A program made the translations under genes and the position numbers. This document shows positions 15,024 to 23,466 of a DNA stretch of 28,526 nt, one piece after another. The stretch comes from DASYSL01 sp036003365 (GTDB taxonomy: Bacteria; Eisenbacteria; RBG-16-71-46; DASYSL01): positions 1 through 28,526 of the forward strand of contig DASYSL010000118.1 in the NCBI GenBank assembly GCA_036003365.1. Direction: 5' to 3'. Each line of letters begins with the position of its first letter. The stretch's first letter is position 1. The notes beneath the pieces were generated by a model. It did no database searches. It saw only the letters and a program-made list of their open reading frames with translations, and was not told the DNA's origin.

Positions 15024-17267
15024 GTGAAGCGACTCCTCTTCGTCCTGCTTTTCTCGTCGTTCGCTCCCCCAGTTGTCCACGCCCAGGAAGCCGTCGTGCT
15101 GTCCGCGGGCTCGGCGCGCGGGCTCGCCCATGCCGGTGTGCTGGTCGGACTGGAGCGTCGCGGCTACCAGCCGACCATCGTGGTGGGAGCGAGCATGGGC
15201 GCGGTGATCGGCGGTCTCTACGCTTCCGGGGTCAGTGCCGATTCGGTGTGGCAGACCGTGGCGGGAGGGAAGTGGCGCGACCTCTTCGCTCCCCTGCCCA
15301 TCGTCGTGGGAAGCGAGCGAGGCCCGCGAAGCCCGATCGTTCGCCTCCACCAGGGGGCGACGAGCGGCATTGGGCTTCAGGGCCTGGTCTCCGACTGGCG
15401 CTCCAATCGCGAGCTGGTGCACAAGCTCTTCGATGCCTCGGCTCGCGCGCGTGGCGATTTCGACCGGCTGCCGCGCCGCTTCCGCATCGTGGCCACCGAC
15501 ATCGCGACCGGGAAACTCGTCGTGCTCGATCACGGCGATCTCGCGCGCGCCGTGCGCGCGAGCCTCTCCGAACCCGGGTTGTTCGCACCCGTCGAATGGA
15601 ACGGCGCGCTCCTCGTCGATGGCGGCATGCGCGACTATCTGCCGGTGGCGCCGGCACGCGCCATGGGAGCGAGAATCGTGGTCGCGTCCGACGTCGTTCT
15701 TCCGGATTCGGACGGCTTTCATACCGACGCGGGGACGCTCATCGACCGCAGTCTCAATCTCCTGACCGTTCATGCGCGCGCGAGCACCGCCCATCCCGAC
15801 GTGCTCGTCCGTCCGCGGATCGATCGCGTGCCCTCGCCGTTCGTCTACCCGAGCGATCCCAAGCCGCTCATGAACGCGGGCCTCGAAGCGGCGCTGGCGG
15901 TGGATCTCCCGGGACAGGAGGAGCCGGAAAGAGTGCCCAGGACCGCCGTTGACACCACGGCGTTCCGAGACACGCTCTCGACGCAGGGCGCGAAGCCGGC
16001 GCTCGCTCCGAGAGACACCGCCGGCACGGAGGCGCCGCCCGATCCTTCGGCTGCGCCGCGCGATACTTCGGCTGCGCCGCCCGACACCGTGCCGCCGCCG
16101 CCAACCGCCAACTGGGCGGTAGCTCCCGCGGCGCGCCAGCGCTACGAACCGCCGATGCGCATCACCGACATCCGGGTCGAAGACGCGAGCCCGCCGCTCG
16201 CGCACTTGCTGCTCAGCACATTCGAGTCGAGCGTCGGAGACTACAACGACCAGCGCGTGCTCTCCGCCGTCGATCGCCTCTACGCCACCGGGCTCTTCAG
16301 CGGCGTCTGGCCTTCGATCCAAGACTCGGTGATCGCCGATACCGCAGTGCTCATCGTGCGGGCCGACGCCTACGGCTCGCCGGCGCTGCTCGGCGCGCTG
16401 GCCTACGACAACGACCGCGGCGGCCGCGGGTGGGGGTCGTTGCGCACCTTGCACACGCTGCGCGGCGCGCCGCTCGAGTGGGTGCTCGACGGAACGGCCA
16501 ACGGCATCGAGAAGGAAGGGGCGTTGAGCGGCCGTCTCCCAACCACGACGCGCGGCTCGCGCGCCTGGACGTTCGGCGCGCACCTCGCGGCGACGGACGT
16601 GCGCTTCCCGTCCACGCCCGGGAGAACGCCCGACGTGGGACGCGCCGGCGGGTGGTTCGGCCTCGAGGCACGCAAGCTCGACCCGGACCGTTACGCGTCG
16701 TTGACGTTCGAGGCCGAGCACATTCACGCCGACGAGGGGCCGGAGGGCGACACCTTCGGCCCCGTGCTGCGCATCGGAGAAGTGCCGGAGTTTGCGCCGG
16801 CCGTCGGGATGGCGAGCGAGCTGCGTGCCGAGGCGCGTTTCGGCCAGCTCAGCTATTTGAGCGGCCGGGTCGCACTTTCGCGCACGTTCACGAAGGGACT
16901 GCGCACCGCGGCCCCGCTCGTGTTCGTCGAAGGCGTATCGAGCGACGCGCCCTACGATCGCTTGCCGGCACTCGGAGATCGCCATCTCGTGCCCGGACTC
17001 GACTGGGGCGATCGGCGTGGGCGCTTCGTCGGCGCTTTCGGCGCCGATGGCTCCCAGGTCATGCCGTACAGGACGACGCTCGTCTTGCGGCTGCGAGCGG
17101 GAAGAGTGTCGAACCGCGAGGCCGAAGGCACGGCTTCCGGCGAGTGGGTCGGGGGCGGTTCTCTTTCCGCATACTGGTGGCTGCCCGTGGGACGCGCCGA
17201 GCTGGGATACGGGGCGGCGACCAACGGGGACCGGCGTATCGACGTGGGACTGGGGACGGATTTCTGA
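15024..17267 (+). CDS. Patatin-POTRA-beta-barrel protein (type Vd autotransporter, PlpD-like)
   Basis: A 747-residue exported protein. A signal peptide (residues 1-20, ending VHA) precedes a patatin phospholipase domain (about 22-290) with nucleophile Ser57 in GASMGA and partner Asp199 in VDGGMRDYLP. A Pro/Thr/Asp-rich linker (about 299-375) follows, then a POTRA-like segment (about 378-445) and an outer-membrane barrel ending in Phe. This order is that of PlpD, which exports its own lipase. The oxyanion loop reads SAGSARGLAHAG, where GGGxRG is usual, so two of the three glycines are replaced. The GTG start at 15024 lacks a clear ribosome site but places the signal peptide correctly. The GT2 gene follows after 20 bases. 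Confidence 0.92.
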   Translation: MKRLLFVLLFSSFAPPVVHAQEAVVLSAGSARGLAHAGVLVGLERRGYQPTIVVGASMGAVIGGLYASGVSADSVWQTVAGGKWRDLFAPLPIVVGSERGPRSPIVRLHQGATSGIGLQGLVSDWRSNRELVHKLFDASARARGDFDRLPRRFRIVATDIATGKLVVLDHGDLARAVRASLSEPGLFAPVEWNGALLVDGGMRDYLPVAPARAMGARIVVASDVVLPDSDGFHTDAGTLIDRSLNLLTVHARASTAHPDVLVRPRIDRVPSPFVYPSDPKPLMNAGLEAALAVDLPGQEEPERVPRTAVDTTAFRDTLSTQGAKPALAPRDTAGTEAPPDPSAAPRDTSAAPPDTVPPPPTANWAVAPAARQRYEPPMRITDIRVEDASPPLAHLLLSTFESSVGDYNDQRVLSAVDRLYATGLFSGVWPSIQDSVIADTAVLIVRADAYGSPALLGALAYDNDRGGRGWGSLRTLHTLRGAPLEWVLDGTANGIEKEGALSGRLPTTTRGSRAWTFGAHLAATDVRFPSTPGRTPDVGRAGGWFGLEARKLDPDRYASLTFEAEHIHADEGPEGDTFGPVLRIGEVPEFAPAVGMASELRAEARFGQLSYLSGRVALSRTFTKGLRTAAPLVFVEGVSSDAPYDRLPALGDRHLVPGLDWGDRRGRFVGAFGADGSQVMPYRTTLVLRLRAGRVSNREAEGTASGEWVGGGSLSAYWWLPVGRAELGYGAATNGDRRIDVGLGTDF

Positions 17268-17287
17268 GCGCCGAAAACAGGGACGTC

Positions 17288-17995
17288 ATGATTTCCTTCG
17301 TCGTTCCCGCACATAACGAAGCGGCGTTGCTGCCAGCGACCCTGCGCGCGATTCGCGCCGCCGCCGCCGAGCCGTACGAGATCGTCGTGGTCGACGACGC
17401 GTCGACCGACGAGACGGGGCGCGTCGCCGAGAGCGAGGGTGCGCGCGTGGTCTCGGTCGAGCTGCGCCAGATCGCAGCCGTGCGCAATGCCGGCGCGTGT
17501 GCGGCGCGAGGCGAGTACCTGTTCTTCGTCGACGCGGACACGGTGGTGAACGCAGCGGTCGTCGGCGAGGCACTACGCGCTTTGCGGAGTGGCGCCGTGG
17601 CCGGCGGCGCGCCGTTCCGCTTCGAGGGCGAGCTACCCCTGTGGGTCCGCGTCGTCGAACCGTTCTTTCTCGCCTACCAACGCGCCGCTCGACTGGCGGC
17701 CGGATGCTTTCTGTTTTGCCGCCGCGACACGTTCGACAAGGTGGGCGGATTCGACCCGTCGCTCTTCGCCGGCGAGGAGATCATGCTGAGCCAGGCGCTG
17801 CAGCGTGAAGGGCTCTTCGTCGTCTTGCGGGAGCATGTGCTGACGTCCGGCCGCAAGCTGCGCGCCCACGCCGGACGCGAGCACCTGGAAGTCGCGGTCC
17901 GCTACTTCCTGCACGGGCGCAAAACCATCGAGAGCCGTCACGGCCTCGGCCTCTGGTACGACAAGCGGCGGCCGGATCCCGGCAAGGCGGCCTGA
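17288..17995 (+). CDS. Family 2 glycosyltransferase
   Basis: A 235-residue GT-A glycosyltransferase. It starts with the family strand ISFVVPAHNEAALLPATL, has the nucleotide-binding VVVDDASTDETGR (about residues 34-46), the metal-binding YLFFVDADT (about 77-85) and FAGEEIMLSQALQREG (about 160-175) in the acceptor region. There is no membrane helix, so it is a short cytoplasmic enzyme that could glycosylate a lipid or polysaccharide precursor. The donor and acceptor cannot be told from sequence. The ATG at 17288 has AGGGA upstream and lies 20 bases after the patatin stop, so co-transcription is likely although a functional link is not obvious. Confidence 0.92.
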   Translation: MISFVVPAHNEAALLPATLRAIRAAAAEPYEIVVVDDASTDETGRVAESEGARVVSVELRQIAAVRNAGACAARGEYLFFVDADTVVNAAVVGEALRALRSGAVAGGAPFRFEGELPLWVRVVEPFFLAYQRAARLAAGCFLFCRRDTFDKVGGFDPSLFAGEEIMLSQALQREGLFVVLREHVLTSGRKLRAHAGREHLEVAVRYFLHGRKTIESRHGLGLWYDKRRPDPGKAA

Positions 17996-18074
17996 AGGAA
18001 CTCCGTTCTGCCCTTCGGGGTTCTTCGCGGAAGATTCCCGGGTAGGCCACCGCCCAGGCGAGGAGCGAGATGCG

Positions 18075-18998
18075 ATGATCTTCCGCGCCACGATTCTTCT
18101 TCTTGCCCTCTCTACGCAAGCTGCCTACGCCGCCGAAGCGGATACCGCGGCGGTGCACCATGCTCCAGCCCTGACGATTCCGGATGGCGACTACACAAAG
18201 GGAGAGGTTCTTGGCGCGATTCACGCGCTTGAGACTCAATACCAAGCCGACCGCGGCCCCGGCACACAGACTTCGCTCATAGGCACCTACGTACGTGGCC
18301 ACGAGCTGCTCGTCTATCCGTTCTACGAGTACACGACCAACAAGGACCAGGAGTACAAGCCGGAGGAGCTGGGCTATCCGGGGAACGGGGACTTTCGTGG
18401 CAAGAGCACGGAGAACGAGGCGCTCCTCTTTCTCTCGTACGGTGTGAACGACGGGCTCGCGTTCGAGATCGAGTCGGCGGTGTGGTCGGACGCCACGCTC
18501 GAGAAGTCGCCCACGGATCCTTCCACGATGCCCCCCGAGCTGAAAGAGTCCGGGTTCGGCGACACGCAGGCCGAAGTGCGCTGGCGCTGGTGGAAGGAGA
18601 CGGAATCCCGCCCCGAGTTCTTCAGTTACTTCGAAACCGTGTTCCCGTTCCAGAAGGGCAAGAAGATCCTCGGCACCCAAGATTGGGAGTTCGTGCAGGG
18701 CTTCGGGCTCATCAAGTGGTATCGCTGGGGAACGATGTCGGCACGCGTGTCGGCGAGCTACACGACCGACCCTGGCACGCTCGATCTCGGCGAGGTTGGC
18801 CTCGAGTGGCTCAAGCGCTTTTCCCCCAAGTTTCGCGCCGCTGTGCTCGTCGAGGGCGAGCAGGATGAGTGGGCGCTCGTGCCCGAAGCGCAGTGGCACT
18901 GGAGCCCGCGCGCGTTCCTCAAGGTCAACAATGGCTTCGGGCTCACCAGCAAGGCGCCGGATCAGGCGCCCGAAGTCGGGGTCGTCTTCTCGTTCTAG
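18075..18998 (+). CDS. Outer-membrane beta-barrel protein (metA/phenol-degradation-type)
   Basis: A 307-residue exported protein with a signal peptide (residues 1-19, ending AYA). An alternating, aromatic-rich sequence follows, typical of a small outer-membrane barrel: YPFYEYTTNK, FFSYFETVFPF, GLIKWYRWGT, EAQWHWSPRAF. The C-terminal VVFSF ends in Phe, the usual barrel assembly signal. It resembles the barrel family loosely named for phenol degradation (MetA-pathway), whose transport substrate is unknown. The ATG at 18075 has GAGGAG about 10 bases upstream. It ends beside a cluster of small palindromes and is convergent with the Lhr-type helicase gene. Confidence 0.82.
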   Translation: MIFRATILLLALSTQAAYAAEADTAAVHHAPALTIPDGDYTKGEVLGAIHALETQYQADRGPGTQTSLIGTYVRGHELLVYPFYEYTTNKDQEYKPEELGYPGNGDFRGKSTENEALLFLSYGVNDGLAFEIESAVWSDATLEKSPTDPSTMPPELKESGFGDTQAEVRWRWWKETESRPEFFSYFETVFPFQKGKKILGTQDWEFVQGFGLIKWYRWGTMSARVSASYTTDPGTLDLGEVGLEWLKRFSPKFRAAVLVEGEQDEWALVPEAQWHWSPRAFLKVNNGFGLTSKAPDQAPEVGVVFSF

Positions 18999-19007
18999 AA
19001 GTGGGTC

Positions 19008-19091
19008 AAATGGGTCGAGGACCCATTTACCCGTTTTGAAACGGGCAAGTAGGTCCGGTGTCCCCATGGACCCGCTTGGCTCGTGCAAGCG
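19008..19091. repeat. Cluster of four small palindromes between convergent genes
   Basis: Four hairpins follow one another: AAATGGGTC/GACCCATTT with a 3-base loop (19008-19028); CCCGTTT/AAACGGG with a 2-base loop (19030-19045); AAG..GGTCC/GGACC..CTT (19047-19077); and CGCTTG/CAAGCG (19073-19091), which shares bases with the third. They fill the gap between the barrel gene stop (18998) and the Lhr stop (19095). The first could serve as a terminator for both strands, but the repeated GGGTC/GGTCC/GGACC composition also looks like a REP-type or miniature extragenic repeat. Confidence 0.6.
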
Positions 19092-19094
19092 GCT

Positions 19095-22000
19095 CTAGGC
19101 GACGAGGACGCGCTTGCGCGCCTGCGCGGGGATGCGCGACTCGGGCGTGAGAATGCCATCGAGGTTCAAGGGATCGGCGGCCGAGACCCAGAGCTCGCCG
19201 GCTTCGACCGGAGCCGGGGTCTTGCGCAGACGGCGCATGAGCTCGACCGCCTCGGGCCGCGCGAACTGCTCCCCGCTGAAGCGCTGAACGAAGCGCCCAC
19301 CACGAATGTCGCCGCGCAGCTCCATTTGACGGTACACGCGTACGAGGTCGCGCCACGGCACCGGGATGCGCTCGCGCTCGAGCAGCTGGCGGAACATGAC
19401 GCCATAGCGATCGAGCAGATGCTGCGCGGCGAACTCGGGAGAAGCCGGTGCGGTCTCGGCGGAGCGCAGACGCGCCCAGCGTCCCGGAGTGAACAGCGTC
19501 GCGCGCTTCATGGGGCCGCGGCGCTTTGACGGTGTGCCGATCAGCCGGCGCAACCCACCGAACGAATCGCAGGTCACGATGCCGCGCGCGATGAGCTGCG
19601 AGAGCCCGGCTTCGAAATGCTCCGGAAGGAGGCCCGAAGCACGCTCGAGATCGCGCGTGAACACGGCACCGCGCGCGTCGAGAGCCGTGAGGACGGTTTG
19701 CGCGTATGTCGTCAGAGATGTGATGTCCGGAGGCGCCGTCCAGGCCAGCCAGGATTCCATTTGCTCACGCGGGAAGAGGCAGACGGGCGTGGTACGGATG
19801 GGGGAGTCGCCGGCGCTCCACAGCCGTCCCCACGCCACTTCGCCGGTCAGCGTCAGCTCGTCGAGCCACTCGGGGCGATAGCCGCGCACGCGCATGGGCA
19901 GCACACTGGATTCCCAGCGCGAGGCCGGGATCTCGAAGCCGGCCAGCTGGCGCACGACGTCGAGGACACCGGCGGGACCCTCGACATGTCGCGACTCGTC
20001 GACATGCTGCCACGAGGCAAGAAAGCGCCAGAACTCGGCCGCGGTCACCGGCTCGATCTCTTTGCGCAGGCGATCGAGCGTGTTGCGGCGGATGCGCGCC
20101 AGGAGGCGGCGCTCGCACCAGGCGTCGCGCCCGGCGAGGCGGCAGCGCAGAACGACACCTTCGTTCTCGAGCGCGAGCAGCAAGGGCTCGGCGGAGCGCG
20201 GGAGCTGGGGGATGTCGCTCCAGCCTTCGTCGCCAAGCGGAACGATCTCGCGGTCGCCCTCGAGGAAAATGGGCCCGAGCGCTTCGAGGCGGCCGCGCAG
20301 CGCGGCCTTGGCATCGTCGGCGACTTCCACGGCACGCCACATCTCCGAGCGCAGAGTCACGCGACCCGCGGAGCGAAGCTCCTCGAGCCACTCCGACCAG
20401 CCCGAGGCGTGGGCTTCCGCGTCGGTCACGTAGCCCATCCAGCTCAGCGCCTCGTGCACTTCTTCGGCGTCGCGCGGGTCGGGCCAGGCGTCCTCGCGCA
20501 CGCGCGCCACCGCATCGGGATCGAGGGCGCCCAAGGTGTCGGCGGATTCGGGATCGAGATAGCGGCGGCTGATCACCGCCTGCGTGCGGCGCTCTTCCAG
20601 AGGCGCATCGTCGAGGAACGTGTAGAGCGATGCATTCAGAATGCCGCGCGCGAAGGCCGAGGGCTCGGCGGTGTCCACCGCCAGGCGGCGGATCTCGCCC
20701 GAGCGCAAGCGCTGGAGCATGTCGAGGAAGCCGTCGAAATCCATCGCCTCGTGCAAGCAATCTTCGATCGTCTGGCGCACGATCGGGTGTTCCCAGGGGA
20801 TCGGGACGTCGCCCGCCGGCAGCGTCTCCGGGCACGCCAGCACCTGCGGGAAGGCCTGGACCAAGAGATCCTCGGCGCGCATGCGCAAGAGCGGCGTCGG
20901 AATGCGCTCCCCGCCGCGTGTACGCGAGAGCAACAAGGAACGCGTGACGTTCCAGCGCCAGCGGACGCCGAACATGGGCTGGTCGAGCAGCGCCTGGACC
21001 AGGAGGTCGTAGACCGAATTGGGGTGCAGATAATCGAAGACTTGCTCGAGCGGAAAGCTGTTGTGCGGGCCGAGCGAGATGACGATGGCTTCTTCGTTGG
21101 CCGCGGCCTGCAGCTCGAAGCCGAAACCTCGGCAAAAGCGCTTGCGCAGCGCCACGCCCCAGGCGCGGTTGATGCGCCCGCCGAAGGGCGCGTGCAGGAC
21201 CAGCTGCATGCCGCCCGATTCGTCGAAGAAGCGCTCGGCCACGACGCACTCGGGCGTGGGGATGGCGCCCAGCGAGCGCTCGCCCTCGGCCAGATAGTCG
21301 GCGAGCTGGCGCGCGGCGGCGGCCGACAAGCCGACCTCGCGCTCGAGCCAGGCGGGATCGCGCCCGGCGAGGCGCACGCGCGCGATGGCCGCCGAAAGCT
21401 CGGAGGTGCGTGAGGCGCCCTCGCCCAGCCAGAACGGCACCGAGGGAGGCTGGCCATGCGCGTCGGCGACGCGCACCGCTCCGGGCTCGACCTTGAGCAC
21501 CCGCCACGACATGTTGCCGAGCTGGAAGATGTCGCCGACGTTGGACTCGACGGCGAAGTCCTCGTCCAGCGTTCCGACCGTGATCCCTTCGGGCTCGAGC
21601 GCCACGCGATACTGACCCGTGTCGGGGATGGCCCCGCCCGCGGTCAAGGCCGTGATGCGCGCCCGCCGCGTCGCCCGCAAACGCCCATTCACGCCGTCGC
21701 GATGAAGCAGGGCATGGCGTCCCTCGAGATGGAGCGCGGCGACCGCATCGAAGTCGGCGCGGGCGAGCTCGCGGTAAGGCCAAGCGCGGCAAAACAGGTC
21801 GTAGAGCGATTCCTCGCTCCATGCTTCGGGCACGCATGCGGCCACCACCTGCTGGGCCAGGATGTCGAGCGGACGCCCCGGCTGCGGCGTGCGGTCGAGC
21901 TCGCCCCGGCGGATGGCGTCCAGGAGACCGGCCGCGCATACGAGCTCGTCCTGCGTGAGAGCGAAGAGGCGCCCCTTGGGCACGCGGGCGAGGGCGTGGC

Positions 22001-23063
22001 CGCTCCTGCCGACGCGCTGCAGGAAGGTGGCGATCGAGGGCGTGATCCCGGTCTGGATCACCAGGTCGACCTCGCCCACGTCGATCCCGAGCTCGAGAGA
22101 GGAGGTCGCCACCAGAGCGCGCAGCTCACCGCGCTTGAGGCGATCCTCGGCTTCGAGCCGCCGCTCCCGCGCCAGGCTGCCATGATGGCTCGTCACCTGC
22201 TCGGCGCCGAGCACTTCGGTGAGGCGTGCCGCGACGCGCTCCGCCAGCTTGCGCGTGTTGACGAAGACAAGGGTGGTGCGGTGCTCGCGGATCAGCGCCG
22301 CCATGCGCGCGATGACTTCTTTCCACGTTTCGGTGGAGCACACGGTCTCGAGCGGCGACTCCGGGATCTCGACCGCGAGATCGAGGCGCCGCTCATGGCC
22401 CACGTCGACCAGCTCGCAATCGCGTCCGACGCCAACCAAGAGATGGGCGACGTCCGCGATGGGTTTCTGCGTGGCCGAAAGGCCGATGCGCTGGAGCGGA
22501 TGCCGGGTCAGGGCTTCGAGCCGCTCCAGGGACAATGCGAGATGCGCGCCGCGCTTGCTGCCGCTCACGGCGTGGATCTCGTCCACGATGACGGTCCGCA
22601 CCGTCTCGAGCATGGCGCGGCCGCCGGCCGACGTGAGCAGGATGTAGAGCGACTCGGGCGTGGTGACGAGGATGTGCGGCGGTCGCCGGCCCATGGCGGC
22701 GCGGTCTTTGGCCGGGGTGTCACCCGTGCGCACGAGGACGCGCACTTGCGGCAACGAGGGATCGAGCGCCCGCAGCTCTTCGAGAGGTCCCTGCAGGTTC
22801 TTGCGCACGTCGTTCCCCAGCGCCTTGAGCGGCGAGACATAGAGGATGCGCGTCTCGTCGGGGAGTGCGTCACCTTCGCGGAGCAATCCGTCCAACGCCC
22901 AGAGGAAGGCAGCCAGCGTCTTGCCCGTGCCGGTCGGGGCGGCGATCAGCGTGTGGGCGCCGGAGCGGATCTTGGGCCAGCCCTCGACCTGGGGAGGCGA
23001 GGGCGAGCCGATGCGCTCCCGGAACCAGCGCGCCAGCGTGGGATGGAAGGGCGTCAAGGGCAT
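19095..23063 (-). CDS. lhr: Lhr-family superfamily 2 DNA helicase
   Basis: A 1322-residue ATPase. The RecA-like core has the Walker A APTGTGKT (residues 42-49), DEIH box (161-164), motif III GLSATQK (about 195), and the second RecA domain ends with QRVGRSGHALARVPKG. After it come the winged-helix and Lhr beta-barrel regions (LEPEGITVGTLDEDFAVESN, GNMSWRVLKVEPGAVRVADA, APFGGRINRAWG) and a long C-terminal region characteristic of full-length Lhr. Lhr enzymes translocate 3'-5' on DNA and unwind RNA:DNA hybrids, linked to DNA repair. It is shorter than the roughly 1500-residue E. coli and mycobacterial proteins. The ATG at 23063 has only a weak ribosome site. A UBP zinc-finger gene starts 99 bases away on the other strand. 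Confidence 0.94.
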   Translation of the reverse strand: MPLTPFHPTLARWFRERIGSPSPPQVEGWPKIRSGAHTLIAAPTGTGKTLAAFLWALDGLLREGDALPDETRILYVSPLKALGNDVRKNLQGPLEELRALDPSLPQVRVLVRTGDTPAKDRAAMGRRPPHILVTTPESLYILLTSAGGRAMLETVRTVIVDEIHAVSGSKRGAHLALSLERLEALTRHPLQRIGLSATQKPIADVAHLLVGVGRDCELVDVGHERRLDLAVEIPESPLETVCSTETWKEVIARMAALIREHRTTLVFVNTRKLAERVAARLTEVLGAEQVTSHHGSLARERRLEAEDRLKRGELRALVATSSLELGIDVGEVDLVIQTGITPSIATFLQRVGRSGHALARVPKGRLFALTQDELVCAAGLLDAIRRGELDRTPQPGRPLDILAQQVVAACVPEAWSEESLYDLFCRAWPYRELARADFDAVAALHLEGRHALLHRDGVNGRLRATRRARITALTAGGAIPDTGQYRVALEPEGITVGTLDEDFAVESNVGDIFQLGNMSWRVLKVEPGAVRVADAHGQPPSVPFWLGEGASRTSELSAAIARVRLAGRDPAWLEREVGLSAAAARQLADYLAEGERSLGAIPTPECVVAERFFDESGGMQLVLHAPFGGRINRAWGVALRKRFCRGFGFELQAAANEEAIVISLGPHNSFPLEQVFDYLHPNSVYDLLVQALLDQPMFGVRWRWNVTRSLLLSRTRGGERIPTPLLRMRAEDLLVQAFPQVLACPETLPAGDVPIPWEHPIVRQTIEDCLHEAMDFDGFLDMLQRLRSGEIRRLAVDTAEPSAFARGILNASLYTFLDDAPLEERRTQAVISRRYLDPESADTLGALDPDAVARVREDAWPDPRDAEEVHEALSWMGYVTDAEAHASGWSEWLEELRSAGRVTLRSEMWRAVEVADDAKAALRGRLEALGPIFLEGDREIVPLGDEGWSDIPQLPRSAEPLLLALENEGVVLRCRLAGRDAWCERRLLARIRRNTLDRLRKEIEPVTAAEFWRFLASWQHVDESRHVEGPAGVLDVVRQLAGFEIPASRWESSVLPMRVRGYRPEWLDELTLTGEVAWGRLWSAGDSPIRTTPVCLFPREQMESWLAWTAPPDITSLTTYAQTVLTALDARGAVFTRDLERASGLLPEHFEAGLSQLIARGIVTCDSFGGLRRLIGTPSKRRGPMKRATLFTPGRWARLRSAETAPASPEFAAQHLLDRYGVMFRQLLERERIPVPWRDLVRVYRQMELRGDIRGGRFVQRFSGEQFARPEAVELMRRLRKTPAPVEAGELWVSAADPLNLDGILTPESRIPAQARKRVLVA

Positions 23064-23162
23064 GCGAACCGAGCTCTTTCGATCAGGGGACGAGCGGCCT
23101 CTTCAGGATGCGAGCGACCCGCCCCGGGATGCAAGTCCGCTCGCCTGCGCTAGGATGAAGGC

Positions 23163-23423
23163 ATGAGCCAGACCTGCCATCACCTCGACCAGATCCGCCA
23201 CGTCACTCCCGAGCCGCCCAACGGCTGCAAGGAATGTCTCGAGAGCGGTGGCCGATGGGTGCACCTGAGGCTCTGCCTCACGTGTGGCCACGTCGGCTGC
23301 TGCGACTCGTCGCCCAACCGTCATGCCTCGAAGCACTCGCACACGACCAAGCACCCGATCGTCCGGTCGTTCGAGCCGGGGGAGGACTGGCGCTACTGCT
23401 ACGTTGACGATGTGATGTTCTGA
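23163..23423 (+). CDS. UBP-type zinc finger domain protein
   Basis: An 86-residue stand-alone ZnF-UBP domain. Candidate zinc ligands are regularly arranged: Cys-His near the N-terminus (TCHHLDQI), NGCKECLESG, RLCLTCGHVGCCD, and the histidines of NRHASKHSHTTKHP. The closing segment GEDWRYCYVDDVMF is the family tail. In eukaryotes this domain binds the free C-terminus of ubiquitin. Bacteria with stand-alone versions generally lack ubiquitin, and their ligand is unknown. The ATG at 23163 follows AGGATGAAGGC. It is divergent from lhr and 43 bases ahead of the cbpA-like gene. Confidence 0.9.
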   Translation: MSQTCHHLDQIRHVTPEPPNGCKECLESGGRWVHLRLCLTCGHVGCCDSSPNRHASKHSHTTKHPIVRSFEPGEDWRYCYVDDVMF

Positions 23424-23466
23424 CCCGCTGTTCTGCGGGCCGCCTCCATCCATTAGAGTAACCCGC

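Noticed and set aside
14253..16985. A 910-codon open frame on the minus strand antisense to the patatin gene
   Set aside because: It is a by-product of high GC content: Arg/Ala/Gly-rich, no recognisable domain, and opposite a clear patatin-barrel protein.
17998..18023. Hairpin GAACTCC/GGGGTTC as terminator after the GT2 gene
   Set aside because: Only 7 pairs with one G-T, a 12-base loop and no T run, so it is not distinguishable from background in this GC-rich DNA.
19617..23153. Two long open frames on the plus strand antisense to lhr
   Set aside because: Both are composition-driven shadows; the minus-strand helicase has all expected motifs over the same region.
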